Assembly: GCA_029931535.1 (NCBI GenBank)
Contig: JAQPZY010000964.1
Coordinates: 620,001-684,000 of the forward strand
From: Margaritifera margaritifera
Taxonomy: Eukaryota; Mollusca; Bivalvia; Unionida; Margaritiferidae
Reading direction: 5' to 3'
DNA: 64,000 nt
Shown in pieces: positions 37,843 to 51,199 of this stretch. Made by a program: the position numbers and the translations under genes. Below the pieces are notes generated by a model. That model ran no database searches. It was not told the origin of the DNA and saw only the letters and a program-made list of their open reading frames with translations. The number at the start of each line of letters is the position of its first letter. The stretch's first letter is position 1.

Positions 37843-40800
37843 TCATGGAGGGACAAAACCTCAGTGTCATATCCATAAACATAAATGGAATAAAAGATAA
37901 AATAAATCAATTAAACGAGATGTCCAAAACATATGACATCATACAAATACTAGAAACTCATAATTTAGATTTTTTTAAAAACAGTGTTAAGAAATATATC
38001 TTTAAAGTTATCATGGTATAATATCACAACTGAAGAGAAATTTAATGGGAGATTAACACACATTAAAATAAATGGTAGGCACATACTAAATGTGTATGTG
38101 CCAACAGCTCGTAATGTGAAAACGATAGATTTTATCCAAGACCTCACGGAATATATACAAAATCTTTCTATGGAAAATTTTATAATAGGGGGATATTTTA
38201 ATTGAGTGACTGGAAATATAGATAGAAGTGGTGGTTTGAACCAGAAAGATAAAGATAATAAAATGGAAGAGAAAGTAAGAAATTGTATCGATACAAATAA
38301 TATAGTAGATATACGGAGAACTTTAAATCCTGGTCAAATAGAATATACATATAAATATGAAAACGGACAAGGAAGTCGATTGGACAAATTCGATGTATCT
38401 AAAAGAGAGATGAACTTAGTTAAAACGTGCGAAATCCAAAGAATCACTATATCCGATCACAAACCAGCTATACTTATTATAACTAAAAAAAAAAAAATAG
38501 TAATAAAAAAAAAATTATTTTTATAAAAAAAAAAATGGGGCATTGGGTATTGGAAATTAAAAAACTCGATTCTAGTGGAAGATGACTATACAGAAATAAT
38601 AAAGGTATTGAACAACGTCAAATTGGAAAAAACGAGGAATATCTTAAAATCCTGGGAGAACCAAAAGAAACGATTAAAAAGTTGTCAAAAAATAACGTAT
38701 TCTATAAAACAAGACAAAATAAAAGGGATTGTAAAAAGATATTAAGACACATCTAATATTAATGAGGGAAATTTGCGAGTATGTATAAAAGATCACAAGG
38801 AATTTACAGAAGAAAAGAGATAAGGAAGGGGAAAAAGAGAACTATGGATTCTTTAAGGACAAATAATATAATCCTCACTGATTGCACAGAGATAATGCAA
38901 GAAAGCCACGAATATTATAAAGAACTCTACACTACACAGAACATATCACACGATGAAATAAACAGCTTTTGTAAAAATGTCACTTTTGTACAAATTAATG
39001 AAGACGCTAGAGCTACGTGCGAAAATTTCATAACAGCAGAGGAAATTAAAACAGCAATAATACAACTTAATAATGGGAAATCACCAGGGTCAGATGGTCT
39101 AACTGCTGACTTTTAAAAAAAATGCCAAACTCAACTAATTCCGATTTTAGAATTTGTATTTAACAATATACTCATAAATAAAGAAATGCGTGTCAAAATG
39201 ATGGAATAATATATAAGGAAAAACGAAACACACAAGAACTACAAAATTGGAGACCGATCTCGCTACTAAACACGGATTATAAAATACTAAGTAAGATCCT
39301 AGCTAATAGATTAAAAACATGTATGGGAAAATTAATCAATATAAACCAAAGTTGTTGGGAGGGGGGGGGGGTAGAAGTATTACTAATAATCTATTAATCA
39401 TACGTACGGTTATAGAATATATAGAAAATAAAGGAGAAAAAGGGGTGATGATTCTATATGATAAAAAAAGCTTTCGACCGTATAGAACAAAGCTATATAG
39501 AAACTATACTGAGAAACTATGGTTTTTTACCCATCTTCTGTACATGGGTCCAAATATTCTATGAAAACAAAACGTCTGCAGTTCAAATAAATGGGACGAA
39601 AACTAAGCGTTTTAAAATAGAAAGATCGGTAAGACAGGGATGTTCCCTGTCAATGTTACTATATGATTTAACCATAGAAGTGCTATGTACAAAGATAAAC
39701 AACAATATAAACATACAAGGAATCAAAGTACCTAATATATAAAATGAACTAAAGATGCTCCAACATGCAGACGACTGCACAAATTGTATATATGATGGCT
39801 TTTCATTCAAACATTTGGAGAAAGAGTTTTCCGACTTTGGGAAGGCTTCAGGTTCCTGAATTAACCACCCCAAAACTGAGATACTATTAATAGGTCAATT
39901 GGCGTGGAAATCATCCGGGTTTACCACCGGAACTGATTAAAACACAATTTAAAGCCTTAGGGATAATCTTTGGAAACAATGCAGCAATGGAATATTTTAA
40001 GCAGTTAACCGATAAAATTCCAACTCATATAGAAATATGGTCGTGTTCGCCTTTAAATTTGATGGAAAAAATACAGATAGCCCGGACATACTTGTATAGC
40101 AATCTATGGTATATAATGCAGACAGTAGATTTTAGGGATACGTGGCTAGAGATTATAGATAAGAAAATAATCCATTTTATAAGGGGTGGGGAGATGCACC
40201 TTCTTCCAAGTGAATATTTGTACAAAACAAAGACAGAGGGAGTGTTGGGTATCCCATCACTTAGATACAAGAAGATAGTAAACACTATAAACAGAATAAG
40301 GAATTTAAATATAAGAAAATCTTTGTGTGGGTGGCTATGTATAAATTTACGGCTTTGTAATCAGCAATATGTCGTAAATATACAGAAATAATAAATTAAG
40401 CAAACTTATAGAACCTCCGGGAAAACTGAGCTCAACTAAAAACAGAATCATGAGATATAGAAATATTAATAGAATATAGACAGATAAACTAATATATGGA
40501 ATTATAATGCATGCTATTAATACAAAAATCCATTTCAAAGTAGAAATCAATAACCCAGGAGTACAGTGGGAAACAGTATGGAAGAAATGGGGAAGAATTA
40601 AGTCCACCAACAACAAAAAAACCCCCAACAAAGTTATGTATATAAATATATCCATGATGTATGGGCAACAGGAGAGTTTGCCTTCAGTAGACATTCAACA
40701 AATTCTATTTCATTATGCCCACTTTGTAATAGAATTTTATATACTAAGAAACATGCAGTATTGCACTGCTAGGAAACTGAAGTTGATAGGAACAAACTAA

Positions 40801-40946
40801 TAAACAAAATATTAAAGCAAAATGGAGTATACCATGAAGACAACATCCTATACATAAATAGTATCAAAGAAAGTAAACTATATGACGATTTAGTTACATA
40901 TATTACAAATATAATGAGAAAATGTTTTAAAATAAATGAAACATAA
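37843..40946 (+). pseudogene. L1/Tx1-like LINE ORF2, degenerate
   Basis: The start at 37843 gives SVISININGIKDKI and ILETHN (APE catalytic Glu). HILNVYVPTA and FIIGGYFN follow, where the expected GGDFN has lost its catalytic Asp. SDHKPAILII is the SDH motif. RT: NNGKSPGSDGLTADF (~39072), KKAFDRIEQSYIETIL, INGTKTKRFKIERSVRQGC and QHADDC (the ADD box, ~39765). The C-terminal part (MEKIQIARTYL, FIRGG, GVLGIPSL) is the domain that follows RT in L1/Tx1 elements. It ends with CPLC and HAVLHC, a Cys/His knuckle, and stops at 40946. Many stops and frame changes occur. A G run at 39361-39371 has expanded within the VGGRS motif. Confidence 0.72.
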
Positions 40947-42551
40947 ATTGAACATAAATATAGCATATATAGCACGGACCTTAATAATAAATTTATGTTA
41001 CAGAGTGTTTTTGTCTGCCTGATACGGAAAAGGCGAGACACGATGTGAGGGGGAAGAGGTGGTAGAACTACCCCCATTGGGGGGGGGGGCGGAAAATAAA
41101 GAGGGGCCGCCTTTACCTTCTCAGCCAGTCTAAAAAAAACCTCTATCTAATAATAGTATTATTAACAACATATAAGAGACAATAACACTCCAAATATAAC
41201 TATTAACACTAAGGGAAAACCCGCAGCACTAATATAAACTAACACTACATGTAGGTACCAAAACAAACAAATAAAATTTAAAAAAAAAACAACAACGGGG
41301 GGGGGGGGGGGGTATTTATCTCACAGTAAAATATGAGGACGGGCTGATGCTAATGCTACATGGCTAACGCGTAGTAGTACGGGTCACTTAGAGCATCCGA
41401 AAAATGAGGGCATAACAAAATCAACATGATGAAACCAAAATACAAAGGGGAAACAATATAAAATACTAACAACTGAGAGATTTTCTTTCTCCGCCCAACA
41501 TACACTACATACATACATACACCATAAAACAAGCTATGACTTTTTCTATTTCTTTTTTCTTTTCTTTCTTTTTTTATGTCCCTTTTTTCTTCTTCTGAGT
41601 GTACTTTTTTCCTTTCTTAGAAAAGGCAGCAGCAAAATTTAAAATGGCCTTGAGACCATTAGATATACAGAATCTGGGGGCGCACAGACGATAGCCTCTG
41701 TGACAGAGGGGGACGGGAATACCACACCCATTAAGGGTCGCGGTTGCCAGGGTGGCGCCCATCCAATACTCTGTCACAAACTAAAAATGATGCACCCCAT
41801 ATCTAGATCATATAATCCCGTTACAGAGATTTCTATAAATTGTATATTTTTTTTTCTCTTCTACATAAATATTAAAATTTTGTTTTAACCAGATATGACC
41901 AATCAGAGCCAGTCCAAACAAGAATACAGGGAATATAGACAACGACAAAACATATATAGCATAGATACATATAGCACAGACTGGACTAATACAGATCCCT
42001 GGCAAGGATCAATGTAACCATCATATTTAACATGGAAAGAAAACCAGTCGTAACGGCAATGCCTAAGGAAGAGAGTACGAGCCATAGTGTAAATTTCTTT
42101 TAGCCAAGGGGCGGAATCGAATGGGAACCTGCAGACGGGAACCTAAACAAGTACGCTGCATCAAAAAAGCAATAACAAGAGGAACCCTAGTCAAAAACAA
42201 TAAAGCAACAAAATTTCTCTTCAAAATTCTTTTTGAATTTTTACTGAAACCCACAACAACAGACCTTTGGGGGACACATACAATCATTTAAAACTTTCGG
42301 CACAAAAGGGGGTCACCTCAAAGGCCTTTTAGCTGAACATAGCTAATGGTCAACGAGGTGTCCACTAAAAAAGTAACTAACATGAATGAATGAACTTCTA
42401 TCTCCTACTACAGGAATAATACTATTTAAAAAAAAACCCAAAACAAACAAACTTCCTTCTCTTTACCTCTCCCGCAACTTGGTGATGGCACCCGATGCGA
42501 GGTCCAAGGAGTATCTAAAAAGTTATATCGGACCCTCAACAAAAACGTAGT

Positions 42552-42880
42552 CAATATAAGGTGGTCCCAAGTCCAGACCATCAGGTACAGCAGCACAATG
42601 TGACAATATATAGTTTACTTTGTAACGCGGGCCAAACATCTGGCCCACACAAAATTAAGATTATAAGGTGATCATAAGTTCCAGATCATCAGGGCCACAC
42701 CGCACAATGCGGTATCTGATTGTCAGAAATCCCCGAAAATTCAACAATAGAAAATAGAGTTAGCACACGCACCATGGGATTCGAATAAGAAACTACTTCC
42801 TCACAAATAATATTACACAATATAAGGTGGTTAAAAGACCCAGACCATAAGGCCTAGCCGCACAAGGTGGCAATGATTGG
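42552..42880 (+). repeat. Three degenerate copies of a ~65-bp motif
   Basis: Copies at 42552-42620, 42661-42725 and 42820-42880 share TATAAGGTGGTC, CCAGACCATCAGG and GCCGCACAATG.GG. The spacing (~109 and ~159 bp) is irregular. No coding signal is seen. Confidence 0.55.
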
Positions 42881-43210
42881 ACAAATTGAGACAAAACCAT
42901 TGTAAAACCAAGGCGTATATGCTTACAAATTAAGGAACCCTAATATTACACTTCTTGGACTGAGCCGAACTTATAAAAACATTTCTTCACCACATTACCT
43001 TGACTAACCCTAATAAAAAAACAGCCACAGGTACAGTTTTTATTCAAAATTGATATTAAAACTATTAGATCAGGTACAAGACGACACAAGTTCTTTTTGG
43101 CAAATAAAATCAAAATTTCAACCCTGGACCAATTGGAGCCCTCCAGCGACGTCGAAGCACACTCCTACTATGCCGTTCCCAACTCCAACCTTTGCCTCTC
43201 CCAGCCATGG

Positions 43211-43301
43211 ATAATTAAGAAGTGTGCCGTGCACACATTAAAGCGTCAAATGGGTGCTCTGCGCACATTTGAAGAGTAATTAAGAAGTACGCTTTGCGTA
43301 C
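43211..43301 (+). repeat. Cluster of three short hairpins
   Basis: Perfect 6-bp stems at 43222-43236 (GTGTGC-CGT-GCACAC) and 43287-43301 (GTACGC-TTT-GCGTAC) follow the same leader AATTAAGAA. A third, weaker stem lies between (GTGC...GCAC, 43254-43266). The spacing is ~32 bp. The stems differ in sequence but keep pairing. Confidence 0.6.
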
Positions 43302-43752
43302 GTTAACCTCACGCACATGGTCAAATAACCGCACGCGTGTATAATCGAAATCAGTCAGTCAGACACGCTTCAATGACAAGAACTCATGTCAAAGGAGTGT
43401 TATGAATCATTTCTGTCATAGGGTACAGAGACATATGCTTCACTTCACATAATCTGCAAAGTTGAATCCCGAACATGAAAATCCACAAATCAGTTCATCA
43501 CTATACACTTGTTTCAATGTGATAAGCAGAGAATTAAACCAAAGGATAACATCTAGGCATAGAGTTACAATGTGTATGCTCATTCACCAGTGATGGATTA
43601 CACTTTGTAAATAAGTGAATTACATTGCTAGTTTTAAGTAACTGTTTACTGGTGGTATTACATGAGATTTATTACATTAATCTACAAAAACGTCTAACTC
43701 TATTCTCATACAGTACTTTTTATTATCCTCTTGTCACAACATACCTGATAAT

Positions 43753-43755
<3 letters not shown>

Positions 43756-43830
<75 letters not shown>
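43756..43830. repeat. (GA)n of array unit U6
   Basis: ~37 GA dimers. Confidence 0.95.
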
Positions 43831-43834
<4 letters not shown>

Positions 43835-45062
43835 TGGGATAGGACGGGCTACAAGTACTTGGGGTTGATGGATTCTCCCCTGTTTTCATTTTAGATATGA
43901 AGCCGTTTGCATGTCAAAGCCAATTAAAGTAAACAATCCTGACCCCTTTTAGCACTCATATGCTTGAATTGTTTCAATTAGACAAAAGACTCATACACTT
44001 TGCGTTCAATTTCATTAGCTGACTCCCGAATGGGAAAAGTGTTCTAGTTTGGGGTAATTTGGTAGACTTTTGTCCCATTCGGAGAAATAATGAATCACAC
44101 AATTTTGTTTTCATGTCATGAACCAGCTGTGAAAGGATAGGGAGCAATTGATATAAAAGTAAAAGTGTTGTCATTGTGAATTATATACGTTATTTAACAA
44201 ATCTCCCAAATCGTTACCCTTTTATATTTCTAATTTTGCACACATCAATATATGTTAGCAAATAATACCTTGAACAGGTATTCCTCTCATGTATAAAGAC
44301 GTAGCATGAGCAGGATTTGAAAACACGTAGTAAAAAAAATCGATCAGGGTAATTAATGACTAAGAAGACTTAATTTAGTAAATGATAGCATTGCTCAGTT
44401 TAACCTGCACTGTGGTAAATGCAAATGTAAAAGGGGTTTCTGGTGGCTTTTAGTGAGACTTTAATATAAAAATACTAAAGGCATTTATATACCAAACAAT
44501 CCATCCATCCACCCACACACCTAACCATGCATCCATACCTCTAGAGATCAATCTATCTATCCGTATTGTCCGTGTTTATAGATGTATGCTTGTAAATTCC
44601 TGCAGATGGTTGGATACAAGACCTACTATAACAAAACGGAAGACCCAATTACCACAGAAACTGACTAGCAAGAGATAAAACAGAAGGGCTGAATCACACG
44701 CTAAAATCACAAATGATGATGTTAAAGGTGTGCTAGGAATCATTTCTGTCATAAGGTACAGAGACATATGCTTCACTTCATATAATCTGCAAAGTTTTAT
44801 CACGAATATGAAAATCGACAAATCAAGTCACCACTACATATTTATTTCAATGTGATAAGCAGAGAACGAAACTAAAGAATAACACCTACACATCGAGTAA
44901 ATGTCTCCGCTCATGCACCAATGATGGGTTTATTTTATTAATAAGTGATTTACATTGCTAGTTTTAAGTAACTGGGCATTACATGATGTTTATTACATTA
45001 AACTATAAAACGTTTAACCCTATTCTCATACAGTACTGTTTATCCTCCTGTCACAACATACC

Positions 45063-45098
<36 letters not shown>

Positions 45099-46201
45099 TC
45101 GGGTGTGGGTGGGCGTGGCGCCAGTACAGGGGAATGTTGGTTTCTTCCTCGTTTGTAATTTAGAAATAAAGTTTTTTGTATGCATACGCCAGGAGAAATA
45201 AACCATGTTTACCCGGTTAGCACTCAGATGTTTGTATTGTCTCAATCAGAGAAGTGGCCTATACACTTTGGGTTCAATTTCATTAGCTGACTTCCTAATG
45301 GAAAAGTGTTCTAGTTTTATTGGAGTATTTCGGAAGAATTTTGTCCTCTTCGCAGAAATAATGAATCACACAATTTTGTTTTCCTCTTATGGGCCTACTG
45401 TGAAAGGAGAGGGCGTAAGTGAAGTAAAAGTAAAAGAATTTGTTATTGTGAATTATATACGTTATTTAGCAAATCTACCCTATCTTTACCCTTTTATATT
45501 TCTAATTTTGAACACATTATTAGATGTTAGCATATGGTATCTAGATAATAGGCATTCATTTATTGTATAAATACATAGCATGAACAGGATTTGAAAACAA
45601 GTATTTAAAGAATATCTAACGCTTAATTAGTGAAGAAAACTTAATTACGTATATGATAGCTTTCCTCTGTTTAACCCGCACTGTGCTTTGTATAAATATC
45701 AAAGAGATTTATTGTGGCTTTTAGTGAGGCTTTTATACAAATCAACTAAAGAGATTTATATATAAAACAAAATCCATGGACTCGTCCATCCATCCATACA
45801 TCCAGCCATGTATCCATCCGTACAGCCATCAGTCTATCTATATGTATTGTCCGTCTTGATAGATGTACTCCTGTGAATCCATGCAAATATTTGGATACCG
45901 AACTACTCCAGCAAAACGCACAACCCAGTTACCACAGAAACTGACTAGCAAGAGATAAAATGGAAGGGCTGAATCACAAGCTCCAATCACAAGAAGTGAT
46001 GTTAAAGGAGTGTTAGGAATTATTTATGTCATATGATACAGAGACATATGCTCCACTTCACATAATCTGTTTAATTCTGAACATGAAAATCCACAAATCA
46101 ATCACTTTTCTAATTGTGTTCTAGAGGCATTGCATGACGTTTATTACATTCATCTATAACACTTTTGGCGACTTTTGATCATCTGGTCACAACATACCTG
46201 A

Positions 46202-46207
<6 letters not shown>

Positions 46208-46275
<68 letters not shown>

Positions 46276-46283
46276 GGGGGGGG
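46208..46283. repeat. (GA)n plus G run of array unit U8
   Basis: ~32 GA dimers then ten G. Confidence 0.95.
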
Positions 46284-46480
46284 TCGATGCTTGGGAGTAC
46301 CGGATTCTCCCCCGTGTTTAATGTAGTTATAGACCTTTCCATTGAACAGTTCTTACATTTGTACCTCTCCATATCCTCTACGTGTCACTACACGCGTCCA
46401 CCATTCAGGTAATGATTCTATATTTGCCTGCCACTTCTATATTCCGTTATTGCTATAAATTAACTTTATTTCCTCATAAA

Positions 46481-46560
46481 TCTTCAAATGTGTAGTCTCA
46501 TCTTCAAATGTGTAGTCTCATCTTCAAATGTGTAGTCTCATCTTCAAATGTGTAGTCTCA
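46481..46560. repeat. 20-bp tandem repeat x4 (perfect)
   Basis: Four identical copies of TCTTCAAATGTGTAGTCTCA. Confidence 0.95.
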
Positions 46561-46599
46561 AACTCTGGAGGGAGCAATTACATTTTCAAGTGCCTCTTC

Positions 46600-47129
46600 A
46601 TCTTTCACAGCGGGCACGTGACACGGAAACAATATTGTGATTAATTATTTCTCTGAATAGGACAAAACTCTTCCGAATACCTCCAAAATACTAGAACACT
46701 TTTTCCATTCGGCATTCAGCTAATGAAATTGAAACGATAGTGTATGACTCATTTTTCCGAAAGAAACAATACAAACATATAGGTGCTAACGGGGGTCAAC
46801 ATGGTTTATTTCTTTCGCTTAAAGATGCATACGGCTTTATACCTACAATGAACACTAGGAGGAATCCAGCACTCCCAAGTAATGCCCCCTCCCCCTTCTC
46901 TCTCTGTATGTATTATCAGGTATGTTGTGACAGGAGGAAGAAAATGTACTGTATATAAATAGACTTTAAAGTGTTATAGATAAATGTAATAAACGTCATC
47001 AATGCCTCTAGAACACAGCTAGAAGTGAATTGATTTGTCAATTTCCATGTTCGGGATTAAACTTTGCAGATTATGTGAAGTAAAGCATATGTCTCTGTAC
47101 CTCATGACAGCAATGATTCCTAACACACT
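46600..47129 (-). repeat. Inverted unit of the same family
   Basis: The reverse complement matches the unit (AGGACAAAACTCTTCCGAATA, CAATACAAACATATAGGTGC, TATCAGGTATGTTGTGACAGG, TTAAACTTTGCAGATTATGTG). It stops abruptly at 47129, where TGTAACGGTTTTGACCG begins. Similar inverted pieces lie at 25300-25680, 20230-20470, 20800-21010, 22510-22690 and 16660-16870. Confidence 0.65.
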
Positions 47130-47814
47130 GTAACGGTTTTGACCGTATGGAATGTCGTTTCTCTGACATCTTTTAATACAACAGCACTAGCCACTACAGC
47201 CACTTTATTTGTAAAAACGTTACTGTACTAAACTGGATAAAACGTATGACAGGGTCAGACTTTTAAATGCATTCTATATACATTGCAAAATGAAAAATGA
47301 AAATATAAAGCGACAAATCAAATAATCAACAGTCGTCTGGATTCATGGGAATCCTTCACGGCGGCGGAGATGCTAATCATGACTGTGTATCTCAAATTCG
47401 GGTATTTTTCTTGTACGGTCGATTTTTGTCCTTGTTTGCAAGCACTGATGTGGAGGGGAAAATATCGCCAACATTCTGTATCTGTTTGACTTAGGTCCTA
47501 CTCAGCTTATCTTTCCCTAATATAAGTACGAGCATAAAGGGGGTGGGATACTATTTAAAGGGTTCACCCTATTAGTAATTGACACTTTTGTGCAGAAGAC
47601 GATTGTATTACTTGAAATTCTTGCTGATAATGATAACTGGGGTTGCAATAGATCAGGGGAGACAACTTATTATGTGACTGTTTCCAATACAGAAAAAGTT
47701 TTTTCCCTTGAACGGCGCCCTAAACGACTACTACTTGAAGTGCTGTGTAGTATGGGGAGACAAATTATTTTCGCCAGACGAACGCACAGAAATTCATGAA
47801 ATTGAGAGTTTCAG

Positions 47815-48065
47815 TCTTGGAAAGTGTGATATTTCAAGAGAAATGTATTCATTCAATGATCAAACATACATTTGTAGAATGGAAAAAGTGTGATATAGGG
47901 AGAGAAATCTTCTCATACAATGACCACAGAATTTTAAATTAGTAAAGGCGTGGTATGTGAAGAGAAAATGGACTCATTAAATGACCACACACACAAAAAA
48001 ATTAATAAGAAAGAGGTGATATGTGGTTAGAAATCGTCACCAATGATCACCCAAACAAAATTGTA
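47815..48065. repeat. Degenerate ~65-bp tandem repeat
   Basis: About four units with GTGTGATAT..GAGAGAAAT and ATTCAATGA.CA. No coding role is evident; the frame at 47708-47893 runs through it. Confidence 0.5.
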
Positions 48066-48969
48066 TAACTGCAATATATCCCGAAGTTAAGGAGAACTCA
48101 TTTTCATTTGTACAACTAGGAGTTGCAAATGAATCCTCTCAGGAGACAGGAACTAAGTCACGAATATATAAATATATCAAACTCATGAAAATGGATCCAT
48201 TGATAAAATATAGAAGTAATGAAATTACTAATATCATGAAAAATTGAAGTCCGAAATTCAGTTGATGAAATTATAGTTCAGGTTAGCTAAATACATCCTA
48301 ATTTATTTTAACTAGCTCAAATGCAACTTTTAAAAAAAAATAATTGTCGAATAAATGCTAAGTAAATTGCAGATGTAACTGTAATCTAATTGCAGTAGAA
48401 ACCCATGTCTTTCTATTTTGAGGACGTGAGTATCTAAATCGTAGCTATTACATGGTGCTGTACATACTCAAATAATTTGGGTTTCAGATGCCCTAGAGTT
48501 TCGTTGCTTGTGAACCGGCTTGCTGGATTCATATTCGAAAATTCCCGGGCCTTAAATACGGCATAGTCGGAATTTAGCTGGAAAACTATTGGAAGACTGT
48601 TGTAGCAGTGTTGGATAATGGAGAGGTGAAAAATTGTTGCAAAACCCTAAATCGTCTTGAGACTTAAAATCTATGTAAAGAGAATAATTATTTGCAACTA
48701 AACAGATATAATTTGTTAAATTGACATCAGGGGAAAATACTTTATTTGTTTTTCCCTGGGTGTTTTCGTGTAAATATGTTTCTATAAAGTATGGGTGCAT
48801 TAACAAAAAGAAATCTAAAAACAAAAAAATAAATAAACAAACACAAAAGACCAAAGCAAACAAAACAAAGAACACAAACCAAATAATAAATCCTACCCTG
48901 CTTACTGTGTGTATGTGTGATGGTGTGTTGGAAAGTAAGCCTAAGTATATGAGCGACCCCCTCCGTTTG

Positions 48970-49330
48970 AAGATGTGTTAGTGACCATCCCATAGTGTGT
49001 TGAATAGTAAACATGCGTGTTAATGACCCTCACACAATTCATCATTCCCTTCCCTGTTTCCTTTCTAGGTGCTGGATAATTAATAGGTGTCTTAGTGACC
49101 ATTACATAACACCCCTCTCCTTCATCAACTTTGTTTGTAACGGTACGTATTTGACTTCAAGAACGTATGTGGGTCTGTCAGAAAATAGGTGTTAGTGCTC
49201 ATTACTCTACCCATACTTTACGTTCCCCTTGCATATAAGTGTGTATGTTTAATAAGGATGAGTATTGGTCAGTAAGACTGTGTTAGTCACCATTACCCAT
49301 TCCCTACCTTCCTCTCATCTGTTTGTTTGT
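48970..49330. repeat. Degenerate ~100-bp tandem repeat
   Basis: GTGTTAGTGACCAT or close variants recur near 48976, 49089, 49187 and 49283 (spacing ~96-112 bp). Confidence 0.5.
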
Positions 49331-49369
49331 TTGTAGGTATAGGTGTTTGTCTTTCAAAACGTGTCCATT

Positions 49370-49640
49370 TCCAGAAAACCCAAAGTAACATCCTACTGTT
49401 AAAAGTTCTATAAGTTCCACACGATCATTATTGTTCCACTTCCAATAGGCCCCATCGTATTTCCCAATATTATATTCCCATAAGGTCCATACTAACATTA
49501 GTGTTAAAGTTCCATGTTGGCCCATAGCGCCATCCTAATGTTAAATTCCCACAAGGTGCATAGTGCAGGTTTCGTAATCTTAAACTCATCAAGGAAACTA
49601 ATACCATTTTTGGGCCCATAACGTTCCCTATAATTACTTC
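49370..49640. repeat. Degenerate ~36-bp minisatellite, array 1
   Basis: Repeats of a unit like TAATGTTAAATTCCCATAAG with GTCCATAGTG. Its reverse-complement relative forms a second array at 55640-56260. Confidence 0.5.
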
Positions 49641-50175
49641 CTTGGAATAGCACTTTCCTGGTTTTATAATGATCAATGCAAAAATGTAAAGAACGTTCGT
49701 CCTAATTAAGATTTCTAAATAAAGATTTATATTTTAAAGAACAATCGCTTGTCTGAACATTAATGTGAGGTCAATATTAAAACAATGTTCAACATTTAGC
49801 CGAGATTTAAAACATCTGTATTGGTGAGCTTTCTTGCAATTTTGTCTGTCTGAAATCCATTCTTGTAACAAGTTATCTTGTAACCATAGCTTAAAGGACA
49901 CAATACAAAGTTTTTCATCACTTGCGTCTTTTGAGATCCACACATATCCAAAGCCATATTTATATAATACATATTTTATTTTTCAGACCCAATTAACTTG
50001 ACTAGCTTCGTCAAGTTTCACTAACATTTTAGTAACATTGTGCATAATATATATGATTGTTCATTCTTTTCAATTTTATCCAGTATTTGATACATTTGTA
50101 AAGTACTGAATATAGAGAAGATATCGTACACATTCACCTCTAGAAAATGACCCCCCCCCCAAAAAAAAATAAAAA

Positions 50176-50207
<32 letters not shown>

Positions 50208-50304
50208 ATATAAAAAAAATAAAATAAAAAAATAAATCCAATAAAGATTGTGCGATAAGTTTAAATAAACGGTACAAAATTTGTTGTGGTAATTTCAATC
50301 TGGT

Positions 50305-51180
50305 TTAATATTCATAACTCATCAATTCTGACCCGTAGCATAAAATGGGAGAGACCACAGTGTCGAATAATTTAAAAGATTCAGAAACAGATAAAGCTTC
50401 AATTTTACATTGAATCTTATAAATCGCAATGAATTCGATCTTGCTTGTTATACAGTACATTCTTTTGCCTAAGTCCAGGTGAGTTTGGGAGTAAAGAGAT
50501 GGAGATGCTCCATATATTATATGCTGATACAGTTTCAATTTTCTGACCTCGAAAGTACCACTGTTCATTGTTTCTTAGGAAACGCCCATTCCTAAAAATA
50601 ATAAGTTTGGTTTTATCAAAATTAATCTCTGTTTCATCGCCAAATTCAGCCACAATGTTAATTTGAAGTCGTTGATTTATCGCGGTATCTGCACAATTGG
50701 CAAGATCATCAGCGTACAATATGGCAAAACTGTCAATTATATCAAAATAAATATAATATGTCAACATTTCTCTCTTTATTTGGGAATCAAATAGTTTATC
50801 AATAAATTACAAATCAGAGGATTTAGAATAATACCTTACCTAATTCAAATATTACAAGGAAAAAAGTTTGCATACTGCTAGTCAACTCGGAACTCGGACA
50901 CATACACAAAGACTATAATACATTGATGACATGATACATACAAATTTTCCGCTGATACCCTTCTTCCCAGGGTGTTCAATAAGGTTTTAGTGATCTATCG
51001 CTTTTAACGCCTTGGAAACATCTATGAAAAGAAAATACAATCTGCCATCAGGGTCTACTTGAATATTTGTGCACCAAAGTTTGAAGAATGAACATGTTAT
51101 GTACGGGAGGATACCCCTTTTGGAAGTCACATTGACCTTGATCTCGGTGAATACCTTGTCTAGTACATCAATGAGTGAAA
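50305..51180 (-). pseudogene. LINE reverse transcriptase fragment
   Basis: Minus-strand pieces in several frames: LYFLFIDVSKALKAIDH (RT catalytic motif A, D of FIDVSKA), GKKGISGKFV, then FAILYADDLANCAD (the YADD catalytic box), INFDKTKLIIFRNGRFL, WYFRGQKIETVS, and FKLFDTVVSPILCYGSEL. This order is that of jockey/CR1-like LINE RTs. Stops and frame changes are frequent, and neither the endonuclease nor the 3' UTR is seen. Confidence 0.65.
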
Positions 51181-51199
51181 CGCCCTGATAACTGTTTAG

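Larger units (their letters stand above)
41100..43370. repeat. Unclassified repeat DNA between LINE and array
   Basis: No supported gene. Contents: a G run (41297-41312), a T/C-rich tract (41535-41620), a moderately GC-rich stretch (41640-41780), an A-rich unknown segment, three degenerate copies of a ~65-bp motif (42552-42880) and a hairpin cluster (43211-43301). It is probably 5' or 3' untranslated sequence of retroelements nested in the 12.8-kb insert. Confidence 0.4.
43371..46330 (+). repeat. Array of 1.0-1.3 kb units, right half (U5'-U8)
   Basis: Resumes mid-unit at 43371 (TGTCAAAGGAGTGTTATGAATC). Complete units 43756-45065 and 45066-46207 follow, then a cut unit 46208-46330. The missing part relative to the left break is ~150 bp, so the 12.8 kb of retroelement DNA replaced a short stretch of one unit. 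Confidence 0.75.
47130..50300. other. No gene seen; degenerate minisatellites
   Basis: Begins with TGTAACGG at the abrupt end of an inverted array unit. Otherwise three minisatellites (listed) and AT-rich DNA. The frames at 47590-47893 and 48552-49195 are not convincing. Confidence 0.45.

Noticed and set aside
47590..47893. Host gene frames
   Set aside because: No domain, and the second runs through a degenerate tandem repeat.
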